In this document: one piece after another, positions 18,903-27,989 of the stretch
Numbering within the stretch: position 1 is the first letter of the stretch
How the letters are laid out: each line of letters starts with the position of its first letter
Source of the DNA: Roseibium album
Lineage (GTDB): Bacteria; Pseudomonadota; Alphaproteobacteria; Rhizobiales; Stappiaceae
Direction of reading: 5' to 3'
Length of the DNA: 64,000 nucleotides
Assembly: GCF_001404515.1 (NCBI RefSeq)
Contig: NZ_CXWE01000002.1
Coordinates: 124,001-188,000, forward strand
Notes under the pieces: model-generated
Told to the model about the DNA's origin: nothing
The model's input: only the letters and a program-made list of their open reading frames with translations
Databases searched by the model: none
Position numbers and translations under genes: made by a program

Positions 18903-18917
18903 TTTCGTGGATGCCAC

Positions 18918-19769
18918 ATGACACTCGACCAGATCAAAACCTTCATTGTCCTTGCCAAAACCGGCAATTTCAACAGAACCGCCGAAGCTCTGAACGTCAC
19001 TCAGTCAACCGTGAGCGCGCGGTTGAAGATGCTCGAACAGGCACTTGGTCACGCGCTTTTGATACGCGAGCATTCCGGTTGCCGTTTGACAGCCGCCGGC
19101 CATCAGTTTCTGTCACACGCCGCCAACATCCAGATGTTCTGGCAAAAATCACTGCAAACAGTGACGCTCAGGCCCGAGTTCCGCGGCGTGTTGACCGTCG
19201 GTGCACAGGTCAGTTTTTGGGACAGCCTGGTGATCGACTGGATGGCATGGATGCGCGATCAGTCACCGGATATCGCACTCGATTTACAGGCGGACTATTC
19301 ACCCGCCCAAATGTCAAAACTGTCCGATGGTCTGATGGACATCGGCATCATGTACCAGCCGCGCCACACAACAGGGTTGACGATTGAAAAACTGCTGGAT
19401 GACGAGCTTGTTCTCGTAAGCACGAAAATGCGCGAAGTGTCATCCGGATGGGTCGAGGATTTCGTGTTTGTGGATTGGGGCGACGTTTATCTGGACGCCC
19501 ACGCTGCTGCCTTTCCGGAAATGGAAACGGCTGCGATTACCGTCGGGCTTGGCACACAGGGGCTGCAATATATCCTGAAGTTCGGCGGTTCTGGTTACTT
19601 CCCAATAAGGGTCGTCCGGGAACTGATCGAGGAGAAAAGGCTTTTCCGGCTGGAAGCAGCCCCGTTGCTGAAAAGGCCTGCCTATCTGGTCTACCAAAAT
19701 GACCCGATCGATGCGGCGGCAGTTGAAACAGCAATAGACGGCCTCCGGAAAATTGCCCGAGCACTTTAG
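18918..19769 (+). CDS. LysR-family transcriptional regulator
   Basis: A 283-residue regulator starting MTLDQIKTFIVLAKTGNFNRTAEALNVTQSTVSARLKMLE, the canonical LysR helix-turn-helix, followed by a co-inducer domain. It has an unusually tryptophan-rich middle (FWDSLVIDWMAWM). It is divergent from the EamA transporter and probably controls it. Slightly shorter than the usual ~300 residues, but all expected regions are present. Confidence 0.88.
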   Translation: MTLDQIKTFIVLAKTGNFNRTAEALNVTQSTVSARLKMLEQALGHALLIREHSGCRLTAAGHQFLSHAANIQMFWQKSLQTVTLRPEFRGVLTVGAQVSFWDSLVIDWMAWMRDQSPDIALDLQADYSPAQMSKLSDGLMDIGIMYQPRHTTGLTIEKLLDDELVLVSTKMREVSSGWVEDFVFVDWGDVYLDAHAAAFPEMETAAITVGLGTQGLQYILKFGGSGYFPIRVVRELIEEKRLFRLEAAPLLKRPAYLVYQNDPIDAAAVETAIDGLRKIARAL

Positions 19770-19910
19770 GCCGACCCTTCAAAATGGATCAGATCACCGA
19801 TTGCCAGGCCCCGTGATCAACAACCGCTTTCAGCCAGAGCATGGGCTTTGCATGGGCTTTGCCAATGCCCCTTCCAGTCCTTGATCAAAATCGCTGTTAG
19901 GGGGCCCCGA

Positions 19911-20534
19911 CTACTCCAAACCTGTCACCCTGGCCAGTATGCGTCTCAACAGGTCGTCAGAAAAGTCTTCATTGAACATGTCCTGTCCGTGCGCGGAGCC
20001 GGGGTAGATAGCCAGTTCTTTCGGCTCGGACGCCTGTTTGAAGCTTGAGTGTGTTCGAGCCCGGAAGAAATCCCTTTCGGTCACAATGAACAGCTTGTCG
20101 ACGCCAACAGCGTCTGACATGTCTCCGTGGGCTGTTCCCAGCAGGATTACGAGATCGGCCAAAACTTCGCCTTTGTGCAAGGCTGCGCCCTGTGCGGCCG
20201 CACCGCCAAGACTTGCACCGATCAACACGATCCGACGCTTGCCTCGCTGGCGGAGAAAATCGATCCCCGATTTGACGTCCTCTACCGAGACCGACTCAAG
20301 TGATATCGAGGCGACACCTGCCTCCTGGAGCTGGATGGCAATGTCGGCCCAGCTGGCGGCATCATTCCCCGACTGGTGAACGAGAACGACACCGGTGGAA
20401 CCGGGTGCCTTGTGAAAAAGTGCCTGCCGCTCGATCACATTCCTGATCGACAGTGTCACGTCTTCCTGGGCGTGCGCGCTTGACATCCAGAAAGCAACGG
20501 CCGCTAACAACAGAACCTTCAAAATCTGTGTCAT
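19911..20534 (-). CDS. Secreted alpha/beta-hydrolase-like protein
   Basis: A 207-residue protein with a Sec signal peptide (MTQILKVLLLAAVAFWMSSAHA), so it is likely periplasmic. The rest has an alpha/beta-hydrolase pattern: GVVLVHQSGNDAASWADIA near the N-terminus, nucleophile elbow GASLGG, a possible acid in LFIVTERD and a possible catalytic His in YPGSAHGQDMF. The start ATG at 20534 directly precedes the signal peptide; the longer frame to 20618 has no support. It probably cleaves an ester or peptide-like bond in the periplasm; substrate unknown. It is followed by no operon partner. Confidence 0.72.
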   Translation of the reverse strand: MTQILKVLLLAAVAFWMSSAHAQEDVTLSIRNVIERQALFHKAPGSTGVVLVHQSGNDAASWADIAIQLQEAGVASISLESVSVEDVKSGIDFLRQRGKRRIVLIGASLGGAAAQGAALHKGEVLADLVILLGTAHGDMSDAVGVDKLFIVTERDFFRARTHSSFKQASEPKELAIYPGSAHGQDMFNEDFSDDLLRRILARVTGLE

Positions 20535-20703
20535 GGTCCAATCCGTCCCATCGGCGCCTGCATGTGCCCCGGATATCGTATCGAAATTCGTGGTTTGGCC
20601 TGGGCGCAATATCATCAATTTGCGGTTCCGAAAGAATTACGTCCGTCGCTTTGCCGGCAAAACAAACGTTACTGCTCTCTATCTGACTGCCTGCGATCCG
20701 CGA

Positions 20704-21459
20704 CTAGGCCACCCGAACTTCCAGATTGGCAAACAGCGTGGAAAATTCATCCGGAGGAACCCGATCGGTGACGAGGTAATCTCCGGGCTTCAGCGTAGGC
20801 TGACGAAGCACCGGTTTGCGGACCTGCGGCTCGAACTTCGAGTGATCGACTGCCATGATCGCGCGTCCCGCATTGGCCAGCATCGCACTCGCGATGTCGA
20901 CCTCGCACTGCTCGTGAACGAGAAAACCGTTCCGGGCATCAACAAGCGATGCGGACAGGAGCACGTAATCCACCTGCATCCGGTCTATGACGTCAAATGC
21001 CGAACGGTCAAAGGATGCTCCGTCGTGATCCCGTAGCTGTGTCCCGGCCATGGAGACATTGTTGCCCGGGATCATTGCAAGCGTGCTCGCGACATAGGCT
21101 GAGTTCGTGACAACGGTGAGTTCGCGCAGGCTGCGAAGGGCCTGTGCGACAAATCCGGACGTCGACCCGGTATCGATGGCAATGCTGTCGCCGTCCTTGA
21201 TGATCTTCACGACTTCTTCGGCGATCGCCACCTTGGCCTCGCGATTCAGGTTCATGCGGGCCAGATAGGGCAGGTCCGGTGCCGACTTGGTCGATACCAG
21301 TGCACCGTGCACCTTTTGCAGAGCCCCCCGATCGACCAACGGCCGCGAGACCCTCCGAATGGTCTGATCCGATACCCCAAGGATACGCGAAAGCTCCTGC
21401 ACGCTGACGGTGCCGCGCATATCCACTGTCTGTAAGAGCGTTGTTTCGTATTTCGACAT
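20704..21459 (-). CDS. DeoR-family repressor
   Basis: A 251-residue regulator. The N-terminal helix-turn-helix reads LSRILGVSDQTIRRVSRPLVDRGALQKVHGALV (residues ~22-55). The C-terminal DeoR sensor domain includes DGDSIAIDTGSTSGFVAQAL and VVTNSAYVASTLA, which normally bind a phosphorylated small molecule. That fits a locus rich in kinases. It is divergent from the first oxidase/kinase pair, and matching direct-repeat sites lie in front of both divergent units, so it is the likely local repressor of the whole 20.7-33.3 kb locus. Confidence 0.88.
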   Translation of the reverse strand: MSKYETTLLQTVDMRGTVSVQELSRILGVSDQTIRRVSRPLVDRGALQKVHGALVSTKSAPDLPYLARMNLNREAKVAIAEEVVKIIKDGDSIAIDTGSTSGFVAQALRSLRELTVVTNSAYVASTLAMIPGNNVSMAGTQLRDHDGASFDRSAFDVIDRMQVDYVLLSASLVDARNGFLVHEQCEVDIASAMLANAGRAIMAVDHSKFEPQVRKPVLRQPTLKPGDYLVTDRVPPDEFSTLFANLEVRVA

Positions 21460-21516
21460 GAGGCCTGTTTACACCAAAGTTCCTGGTCGAATAAGGCTAT
21501 TCTGCACCGCGAATTC

Positions 21517-21559
21517 AACAAAAATCAACAATACTATTGTGAAGATGTTGATTTTTGTT
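21517..21559. promoter_or_regulatory. Double DeoR-type operator
   Basis: Perfect 14-bp inverted repeat AACAAAAATCAACA (21517-21530) / its complement (21546-21559) separated by 15 bp, exactly between the divergent DeoR and oxidase genes. Each arm is itself a 10-bp-period direct repeat of TGTTGA (TGTTGATTTT followed by TGTT). Direct repeats one helical turn apart are typical of DeoR-family sites. A similar unit recurs at 25808. Confidence 0.65.
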
Positions 21560-21597
21560 AGGATTTGTTCCGACGGACAGCATGCGGACCTGCAAAT

Positions 21598-24015
21598 ATG
21601 ACCCAACACTCTGCCAAACATCTGATCATCGGCGGCGGCATCATCGGTTGCTCGATTGCCTATCATCTGACCCGAATGGGGGAGAGGGATGTGGTTCTTC
21701 TGGAACGCGCTGGCCTGACGGAAGGGGCGACCTGGCACGCGGCCGGTCTGGTCGGACAGTTGCGCTCGTCACGCAACACGACCCGCATGCTGAAGAAATC
21801 CGTCGAAATGTATGACCGCCTTCAGAACGAGGAAGGCATGCAATTCGACTGGAAGAAAACCGGCTCGCTCAGACTTGCGGCAACCACGGAGCGCCTGCTG
21901 GAGGCCAGGCGGCTGGCAACAATGGCACGCAGTTTCGATCTGGAAATGCAGATAGTCTCGCCCGGCGAAGCAAAGGATCTGTTCCCTCTGATCGAGGCAC
22001 GCGGCCTGGAAGGTGCAGCGTTCATTCCCTCTGACGGTTATGTTGATCCGGCCTCACTCTGCCAGGCCGTCGCCGGCGCTGCGCGTCGCCAGGGAGCCGA
22101 CATCCGCCAGGGGTGCGAGGTACGCGATTTTACCGTCTCAAACGGACGGATCACATCAGTCGAGACGAGCCAGGGAACATTCGAAGCAGATACGATCATC
22201 CTGGCAGCCGGCATGTGGAGCCGTGAACTTGGAGAAAAGCTGGGCATTCGTGTACCTGCCTGCGCAGTCGAACACCAATATATCGTTACCGAACCCACCG
22301 GAACCGAAGTCGGCCATTTCCCGACACTTCGGGATCCGGAACGTCTTGTGTACTACAAGCCGGATGTCGCCGGCCGCCTGGTCATTGGTGGCTATGAAGA
22401 AGGCACCCTTCCCTTCGGAGATCATGGTATTCCCGGATCTTTCGTGCGCCAGCTGCTGCCTGAAAATCTGGATCGCTTTCTGCCGTTGGCAAACCTTGCC
22501 AGCCAGGTGACACCAATTGTCAATGAAGTCGGCATCCGCCAGGTCATCAACGGTCCGATCCCCTATTCCGCGGACGGTGACTTTGTCATGGGCTGGCAAC
22601 CCGGCTTCGACAATCTTATGATGGCAACGGGATTTCTCTATGGCATCGCCGCCGGCGGCGGCGCCGGGGAGATGATTGCCGAATGGGTGGTTGAAGGACG
22701 CCCGTCGCTGGATCTCTGGCCCCTTGACGTGCGCCGCTTCGGACCGCATCACGGAACCCGGAGCTTCATGTATCCGCGCGCTGTCGAGCACTATGCCCAT
22801 CACTACAAGAAAAGGTATCCGGGACAGGAGCATGAAAGCGCCAGGCAACTGAGATTGTCGCCGCTCTACCAGAAACTCAAGGATCGCGGAGCTGTCTACG
22901 GCTCGAAGAACGGTTGGGAACGACCGCTCTGGTTCGCGCCTGACGGGGTTGAGCCGGTTGATCAGCTGGACTTCCTCGATCCAGGCTGGAAGAAATATGC
23001 CGCCGAAGAGCACAGGGCTGTGCGGGAGAGGGTCGCATTGATCGACCAGTCCAGCTTTTCGAAATTCGAGATCATCGGTGCCGACGCGCTCGATGCATTG
23101 CAGCAGATGGCCGTCTCCAACATGGACAAGCCGGTCGGCTCGGTCATCTATACGCAATTGTGCAACGGGTCCGGCGGCGTGGAGGCGGATGTGACAATCA
23201 TCCGCCTGGATCAGAACCGCTTCTATCTGGTGACCGGATCCGGTTTTGGCGTCCACGACAGCGACTGGGTCAGACGCAACCTGCCGGAGAATTCTTCTGT
23301 GCACATTGTGGAAGTCACGAGCGGTTATGCCGTGATCAACATTGTCGGTCCGCAGTCGCGCGATGTTCTGGCAACGGCTTCTGAAAGTGATGTCTCCAAT
23401 GAAGCCATCCCTTTTTCGACGATGAGGGAAATTGTCGTTGGCGCGGCGCCGGTACGTGCAGCACGGATCGGTTATGTCGGAGAACGCGGTTATGAACTGC
23501 ATGTCCCGACGGAATTTGCGGCTCATGTCTACGACACACTCTGGGCGGCCGGAGCAAAACACCGCATCGCCAATGTCGGATACCGGGCCATCGAGAGCCT
23601 TAGAATGGAAAAAGGCTATGTCTACTGGTCGGGTGATGTCACACCGGATTACACGCCGATCGAGGCAGGTCTCGGGTTTCGTGTTCACCTGAAATCCAAA
23701 GGCGATTTTCTCGGACGGCAGGTGTTGGAAGCACAAAAGAAGAATGGCATCGAACGCAGGCTGTGCACTTTCGTGACACAGGACCATCTGCCGCTCACGG
23801 GTGGCGAAACCATATTGCTGGGAGATCAGGTCGTCTCGTCGACGACCTCTGTCGGCTTTGGTTATACGGTGAACCGCACGATTGTGCGTGGTTATCTGGA
23901 CAAGGAGCATTGGGACCGGGCTGAATTCAGTCTGGAGGTTTTTGGCGAGCGTTACCCGGTCACGCAGGCGGAGAGCCCGCTCTATGATCCGGACGACACC
24001 GCGCTCAAGGGATGA
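21598..24015 (+). CDS. FAD/GcvT fusion oxidoreductase, dimethylglycine/sarcosine dehydrogenase-like (copy 1)
   Basis: An 805-residue two-part enzyme. The N-terminal DAO domain (to ~370) has the FAD motif IIGGGIIGCSIAYHL and ATWHAAGLVGQLRS; His47 in that motif matches the residue that covalently binds FAD in dimethylglycine and sarcosine dehydrogenases. A GcvT-like folate domain covers ~430-700 (SSFSKFEIIG; GYVGERGYELHVP; GYRAIESLRMEKGY), then a GcvT C-terminal barrel. The enzyme should oxidise an N-methyl group and pass the formaldehyde unit to tetrahydrofolate. ATG 21598 was chosen over an upstream TTG. It is followed closely by a choline-kinase-like gene. Confidence 0.9.
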   Translation: MTQHSAKHLIIGGGIIGCSIAYHLTRMGERDVVLLERAGLTEGATWHAAGLVGQLRSSRNTTRMLKKSVEMYDRLQNEEGMQFDWKKTGSLRLAATTERLLEARRLATMARSFDLEMQIVSPGEAKDLFPLIEARGLEGAAFIPSDGYVDPASLCQAVAGAARRQGADIRQGCEVRDFTVSNGRITSVETSQGTFEADTIILAAGMWSRELGEKLGIRVPACAVEHQYIVTEPTGTEVGHFPTLRDPERLVYYKPDVAGRLVIGGYEEGTLPFGDHGIPGSFVRQLLPENLDRFLPLANLASQVTPIVNEVGIRQVINGPIPYSADGDFVMGWQPGFDNLMMATGFLYGIAAGGGAGEMIAEWVVEGRPSLDLWPLDVRRFGPHHGTRSFMYPRAVEHYAHHYKKRYPGQEHESARQLRLSPLYQKLKDRGAVYGSKNGWERPLWFAPDGVEPVDQLDFLDPGWKKYAAEEHRAVRERVALIDQSSFSKFEIIGADALDALQQMAVSNMDKPVGSVIYTQLCNGSGGVEADVTIIRLDQNRFYLVTGSGFGVHDSDWVRRNLPENSSVHIVEVTSGYAVINIVGPQSRDVLATASESDVSNEAIPFSTMREIVVGAAPVRAARIGYVGERGYELHVPTEFAAHVYDTLWAAGAKHRIANVGYRAIESLRMEKGYVYWSGDVTPDYTPIEAGLGFRVHLKSKGDFLGRQVLEAQKKNGIERRLCTFVTQDHLPLTGGETILLGDQVVSSTTSVGFGYTVNRTIVRGYLDKEHWDRAEFSLEVFGERYPVTQAESPLYDPDDTALKG

Positions 24016-24026
24016 ACGGGGGAAAC

Positions 24027-24953
24027 ATGACTGAACATGCTGAAAAAGTACTCGAGGCACTGCGCTCTGCGCCGCAATTTGCACATGTCAATTCAGCAAG
24101 GCATGTCACGCGTCTCGGCGGCCTGACCAACCTGGTGCACCGTGTGGATCTTGCCGACCAGTCAGTCATCGTCCGCATTCCGGGTGAAAACACCGAAGAA
24201 TACATCGATCGCGCCGTGGAAAAGCACAACGCGGAAGCCGCGGCCGACGCCGGTGTCTCCGCCGATGTTCTTTATGCGGATGCTGCAACCGGCATCATGA
24301 TCACGCGCACGATAGACGGGATCGAAACCATGACCCCCGATCTTTTCAGGTCACGCACCGGTTCCCCGGGCCGCGCGGGGATGGCGCTGGCCAAGCTGCA
24401 CACTTCCGGCGAAACCTTCCGGTTTCGATTCGAACTTTTTTCCATGATCGATGACTACCTGAAGGTTCTTTCAACCAAGGATGTCTCGCTCCCGGAAGGC
24501 TACCAGGATGTCGTCGCAGCAGCGATGCCCATCGGAGACGTGTTGGCGGCTGCCGATCTGCCACTTGCTCCGTGTCATTGCGATCCGCTTTGCGAAAACT
24601 TCCTGGATGACGGCACGACAATGTGGATCGTCGACTGGGAATATTCCGGCATGAACGATCCATTGTGGGATCTTGGTGACCTTTCGGTCGAAGCCGGCAT
24701 GACCCCAGAACAGGACGCAGAGATGCTGGAGGCGTATTTCAAACGTGGTCCCACGGCGGCAGAAACGGGCCGCGTAGTGATCTACAAGGCCATGTGCGAC
24801 CTGTTGTGGACCCTTTGGGGGCTCATTCAACTTGCCGACAACAATCCTGCCGAGGACTTCTGGGCTTATGCGACCGGTCGGTTCGACCGTTGCCGCGCGT
24901 TGATGCAGGACCCTGCCTTCGATGCCCATGTGGCTGCCGTCAGGGCTGGTTGA
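24027..24953 (+). CDS. LicA-type choline/ethanolamine kinase-like phosphotransferase (copy 1)
   Basis: A 308-residue aminoglycoside-phosphotransferase-fold kinase. The catalytic loop is CHCDPLCENFL (near residue 185) and the metal loop WIVDWEYSGMNDPLWDLGDLS, which matches LicA-type choline kinases closely. It should transfer phosphate from ATP to the hydroxyl of choline, ethanolamine or a related amino alcohol. An ATG at 24012 overlaps the oxidase stop as ATGA; the ATG at 24027 has GGGGGAAAC ahead and is preferred. The 3' end overlaps the convergent phosphatase gene by 14 bp. Confidence 0.86.
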   Translation: MTEHAEKVLEALRSAPQFAHVNSARHVTRLGGLTNLVHRVDLADQSVIVRIPGENTEEYIDRAVEKHNAEAAADAGVSADVLYADAATGIMITRTIDGIETMTPDLFRSRTGSPGRAGMALAKLHTSGETFRFRFELFSMIDDYLKVLSTKDVSLPEGYQDVVAAAMPIGDVLAAADLPLAPCHCDPLCENFLDDGTTMWIVDWEYSGMNDPLWDLGDLSVEAGMTPEQDAEMLEAYFKRGPTAAETGRVVIYKAMCDLLWTLWGLIQLADNNPAEDFWAYATGRFDRCRALMQDPAFDAHVAAVRAG

Positions 24954-25713
24954 GCAAAGCCAGGATTTCGGCGTGCAGCTCCCGGGTTGCCGCTGTGACA
25001 GTTCGCCCGTCCGATGCCATTGTCAGCCGGTTGCCCTGCCAGTCGGTCATGATACCGCCGGCCGCTTCGACCACGGCGGAAACCGGCAGATAGTCATAGG
25101 GTTGCAGATCGTAGTCCACGACGGCATCCGCAAGCCCGCGTGCCACAAGCGCGTGCGGGTAGCAGTCAGCCGCCATCCTGCGCAACTGACTCGCACGAAC
25201 GAGGCGCTGAAATGCCTCAGGTTCGCGTACGGCCAGCTTGTCACCTTCATTGACAAAGAGACGTGCGCCATCCAGCGAACGGCATTCGCTGACCCTGATC
25301 GATGTCCCGTTGCAGGCGGCGTGCAGCCCCTCACCTCCTGAATAGACTTCATCGAGCGCCGGCATCCGGATGACACCCATTTTCGGACGTCCTTCGACCA
25401 GAAATCCAAGCAGCATTCCGAAAAGCGGCAATCCGGCAATGAACGACCGCGTGCCGTCAATCGGATCGATGATCCACATCTTGTCACCATCTCCGGTCTG
25501 GCCGAATTCTTCACCGAAGATCGCTTCACCCGGAAAGTTTCGTTGAATGCTGTCCCTGAGGGAATTTTCCGTTGCCTTGTCCGCGAGCGTGACCGGGCTT
25601 TGATCTGCCTTGGTTTCGGTTGCAGGATCATTCCGGAAATAGGCGAGACTGACAGCTGCGGCGTCTCCTGTGATCTCCAATGCCTTTTCCAGTCTGTCCG
25701 AATAATCCGGCAT
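24940..25713 (-). CDS. Inositol-monophosphatase-family phosphatase
   Basis: A 257-residue metal-dependent phosphatase. Motif 1 GEEFG (~residue 68) and motif 2 WIIDPIDGTRSF (~80-91) supply the lithium-sensitive metal site. The second metal segment reads VVDYDLQPYDYLPVSAVVEAAGG, a variant of the usual WD-x-AAG seen in HisN-type histidinol phosphatases. It hydrolyses small phosphate monoesters. Convergent with the kinase gene and divergent from the betaine-type importer, it probably removes phosphate from a pathway intermediate; histidinol phosphate is the main alternative, but no his genes are near. Confidence 0.86.
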   Translation of the reverse strand: MPDYSDRLEKALEITGDAAAVSLAYFRNDPATETKADQSPVTLADKATENSLRDSIQRNFPGEAIFGEEFGQTGDGDKMWIIDPIDGTRSFIAGLPLFGMLLGFLVEGRPKMGVIRMPALDEVYSGGEGLHAACNGTSIRVSECRSLDGARLFVNEGDKLAVREPEAFQRLVRASQLRRMAADCYPHALVARGLADAVVDYDLQPYDYLPVSAVVEAAGGIMTDWQGNRLTMASDGRTVTAATRELHAEILALLNQP

Positions 25714-25737
25714 ACTGTGAATCTCCCGTGTTTCTCA

Positions 25738-25827
25738 TGTTTTTTGTCTGTTGAATGAACGCTTAAGGCTCAAAATGTATCTAAAATCCACAAAAGTCGA
25801 ACCTAAATGTTGCTTTTTGTTGATTTA
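25738..25827. promoter_or_regulatory. DeoR-type direct repeats, second promoter
   Basis: Between the divergent phosphatase and importer genes. At 25808-25827 the sequence TGTTGCTTTT is followed directly by TGTTGATTTA, the same 10-bp direct repeat as at 21546 (13 of 14 bases match the arm there). A weaker copy, TGTT at 25738 and TGTTGAATGA at 25749-25758, lies nearer the phosphatase. Both support joint control of this region by the DeoR protein encoded at 20704. Confidence 0.55.
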
Positions 25828-25925
25828 TGCTGACAGTCTAGGGAGTGTTTTGCCAAGTTGGCTAGCTGCCGAGAGCGTGACGCATGCGCAGTTCCGTATT
25901 GGCAATTCTCGACAGGGAGGAAATT

Positions 25926-26858
25926 ATGAAGCGCGTTTCATTAGCACTGTCCGCCATGCTGGCCGTTGCGCCTGCACTCGCAGCCGAGTCCAGCGATCCG
26001 ATCAAACTTACTCTGCACGACTGGTCCGGCCAGTTGATCACGACCAAGCTCATGGGCGAAGTCCTGAAGGAAGCCGGATACAATGTTGAATATGTCCAGG
26101 CTGACTACATCGCCCAGTTCGCAGGATTGAAGACCGGCGACCTGCATGTCGCCATGGAAATCTGGGAAACCACCGGCCGCGAGGCAATGGATGAGGCATT
26201 CGCGACAGGCGACGTCGTTAATCTGGGTGAAACCGGTCTCCAGGCGATCGAGGAATGGTGGTATCCGGCCTACATGAAGGAGCGGTGCCCGGGCCTGCCG
26301 AACTGGGAAGCGCTGAAGGATTGCGCAGAAGAATTCTCCACGCCTGAAACAGCCCCCTTTGGCCGGTATCTCGGTGGTCCGGTTACCTGGGGTGGCTTTG
26401 ATGAGGAACGTGTCGAGGCTCTGGGACTGGACTTTGAAGTGGTCCATGCAGGCACGGATGCGGCTCTGTTCGCTGAACTGGAAGCAGCGTATCAACGGCA
26501 GGACCCGATCATCCTTTGGGTCTATGCGCCACACTGGGCGCCTGCAAAATACGATGGCGAATTCGTTGAATTCCCGCCGTTCTCGCCCGAGTGCTACAGC
26601 GACCCATCGGTCGGGGTAAACCCGGATGCAGCCTATGACTGCGGCAAGCCGCGGGGCCCGATCTGGAAAGTCAGCTGGGCAGGTGTTGCGGACAAGTGGC
26701 CCGGAGCCGCGAAGGCGATCGAGAACTTCAAACTCTCCAATGCCGACTATGGTGCCATGGTCACCGAAGTCGATCTCGACGGCAAGTCGGTCGACGATAC
26801 GGTTGCAGCTTGGATGGCTGACAACAAGGACACCTGGTCAGGCTGGATCGCCAAATAA
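25926..26858 (+). CDS. Glycine-betaine-type ABC substrate-binding protein (ProX/OpuAC-like)
   Basis: A 310-residue periplasmic binding protein. The Sec signal is MKRVSLALSAMLAVAPALAA, and a strong GGGAGGAAAT ribosome site precedes ATG 25926. The mature protein is rich in Trp (LHDWSGQ, EIWETTGREAMDEA, EEWWYPAYMKERCPGLPNW, APHWAPAKY), as expected for the aromatic boxes that hold quaternary ammonium groups. It also carries paired cysteines likely to form disulfides. The ligand is therefore probably a quaternary or methylated amine, but which one cannot be read from sequence. Confidence 0.88.
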   Translation: MKRVSLALSAMLAVAPALAAESSDPIKLTLHDWSGQLITTKLMGEVLKEAGYNVEYVQADYIAQFAGLKTGDLHVAMEIWETTGREAMDEAFATGDVVNLGETGLQAIEEWWYPAYMKERCPGLPNWEALKDCAEEFSTPETAPFGRYLGGPVTWGGFDEERVEALGLDFEVVHAGTDAALFAELEAAYQRQDPIILWVYAPHWAPAKYDGEFVEFPPFSPECYSDPSVGVNPDAAYDCGKPRGPIWKVSWAGVADKWPGAAKAIENFKLSNADYGAMVTEVDLDGKSVDDTVAAWMADNKDTWSGWIAK

Positions 26859-26876
26859 ACCCGTCCCATAATTCCT

Positions 26877-26920
26877 GCACGCACCAGCCTGAGTTTGGTG
26901 CGTGCCGGACACTTGTCCGG
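26877..26920 (+). repeat. Two tandem hairpins after binding-protein gene
   Basis: First hairpin: GCACGCACCA (26877-26886) with its complement at 26896-26905 and a 9-nt loop. Second: CCGGACA (26905-26911) with its complement at 26914-26920. They lie in the 117-bp gap between binding-protein and ATPase genes, with no T-run. Likely to protect the binding-protein mRNA or limit readthrough. Confidence 0.7.
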
Positions 26921-26975
26921 ATGACAGCCAAGACAAGTTTCCCGACCCCGGGAATAAACCTCCACCGAGGACTGG

Positions 26976-27989
26976 ATGACGAAGCCCGTAATTCTCGATT
27001 GCCGGAACGTATGGAAGCTCTACGGCGCACAGGCCGATACGTTTTTGAACACCAACCCTGACCCGTCCTCAGCAGATCTGGAAGCGGCAAATCTCATCGG
27101 GGCGGTGCGGGCGGTCAATCTCCAGATCCGGAAGGGCGAGATATTTGTCATCATGGGGCTGTCGGGCTCCGGCAAATCGACGATTGTGCGATGCCTGTCG
27201 CGGCTTGTGGATTCCACTGCTGGAGAAATCCGCTTTGAGGGTAAAGATCTTCTCAGCGCAAGCGAAGAAGAACTGATCCAGATCCGGCGCAAGAAGATGG
27301 GCATGGTGTTCCAGCAATTCGCGCTCCTGCCACACCTGACGGTCCTGGAAAACGCGGCTTTCCCCCTTGAAATTCAAGGCGTCGACAAGAAGACCCGTGA
27401 AGCACGCGCGCATGAAGTTGTGGAACTGGTGGGTCTCAAGGGGCGTGAAAGCTATTTCCCGCGTGAACTTTCAGGTGGTCAGCAGCAGCGTGTCGGCATT
27501 GCCCGCAGCCTGGCGGCCGAACCTGAAATCTGGTTTCTCGACGAGCCTTTCTCGGCGCTTGACCCGTTGATCCGCCGCGAAATGCAGGATGAATTCCTGC
27601 GTCTGCAAAACATCCTTCACAAGACGATTGTCTTCATTACCCATGATTTCGACGAAGCCATCCGTCTGGCAGATCGCATTGCAGTGATGAAGGACGGGAT
27701 CATTGAACAGGTCGCGACCCCAGAGGACCTCGTCCTGCAGCCTGCAACCGAATATGTGGCGGAGTTCACGCGGCATGTAAGCCGTGCGAAGGTGATACGC
27801 GCTGCCTCGGTGATGGAGCCCGTGAACGGCGACAGCTTCGCCGGTGAGGTTGCGCATGATGCCGTGATCGAGGTCATTGCGGATCCGGTGGAAGCCTCCG
27901 ACCTGCCTCACAAGGTCATGGAAGGCGACAGGCAGGTTGGTCAGATTTCCCGCAAGGCGGTGATTGATGTGCTGGTAGGGCGCAGATGA
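26976..27989 (+). CDS. Glycine-betaine-type ABC ATP-binding protein (ProV/OpuAA-like)
   Basis: A 337-residue ATPase. An extended N-terminus precedes Walker A GLSGSGKST (~residue 60), followed by the Q-loop MGMVFQQFALLPHLTV, signature LSGGQQQRVGIARSLA, Walker B IWFLDEPFSALDP and the switch FITHDFDEAIRLADRIAVM, all in the ProV style. The C-terminus keeps only about one CBS-like unit, so it is shorter than E. coli ProV (about 400 residues) and osmotic gating may be lost. Its stop overlaps the permease start as ATGA. Confidence 0.9.
   Translation: MTKPVILDCRNVWKLYGAQADTFLNTNPDPSSADLEAANLIGAVRAVNLQIRKGEIFVIMGLSGSGKSTIVRCLSRLVDSTAGEIRFEGKDLLSASEEELIQIRRKKMGMVFQQFALLPHLTVLENAAFPLEIQGVDKKTREARAHEVVELVGLKGRESYFPRELSGGQQQRVGIARSLAAEPEIWFLDEPFSALDPLIRREMQDEFLRLQNILHKTIVFITHDFDEAIRLADRIAVMKDGIIEQVATPEDLVLQPATEYVAEFTRHVSRAKVIRAASVMEPVNGDSFAGEVAHDAVIEVIADPVEASDLPHKVMEGDRQVGQISRKAVIDVLVGRR

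Noticed and set aside
19842-19866. Short tandem repeat CATGGGCTTTG twice
   Set aside because: Only two copies in intergenic DNA with no link to a gene; no CRISPR-like spacing.
22156-24084. A 642-codon open frame antisense to the first FAD/GcvT oxidase gene
   Set aside because: The plus-strand frame has clear DAO and GcvT motifs; the antisense frame has none and arises from codon bias.
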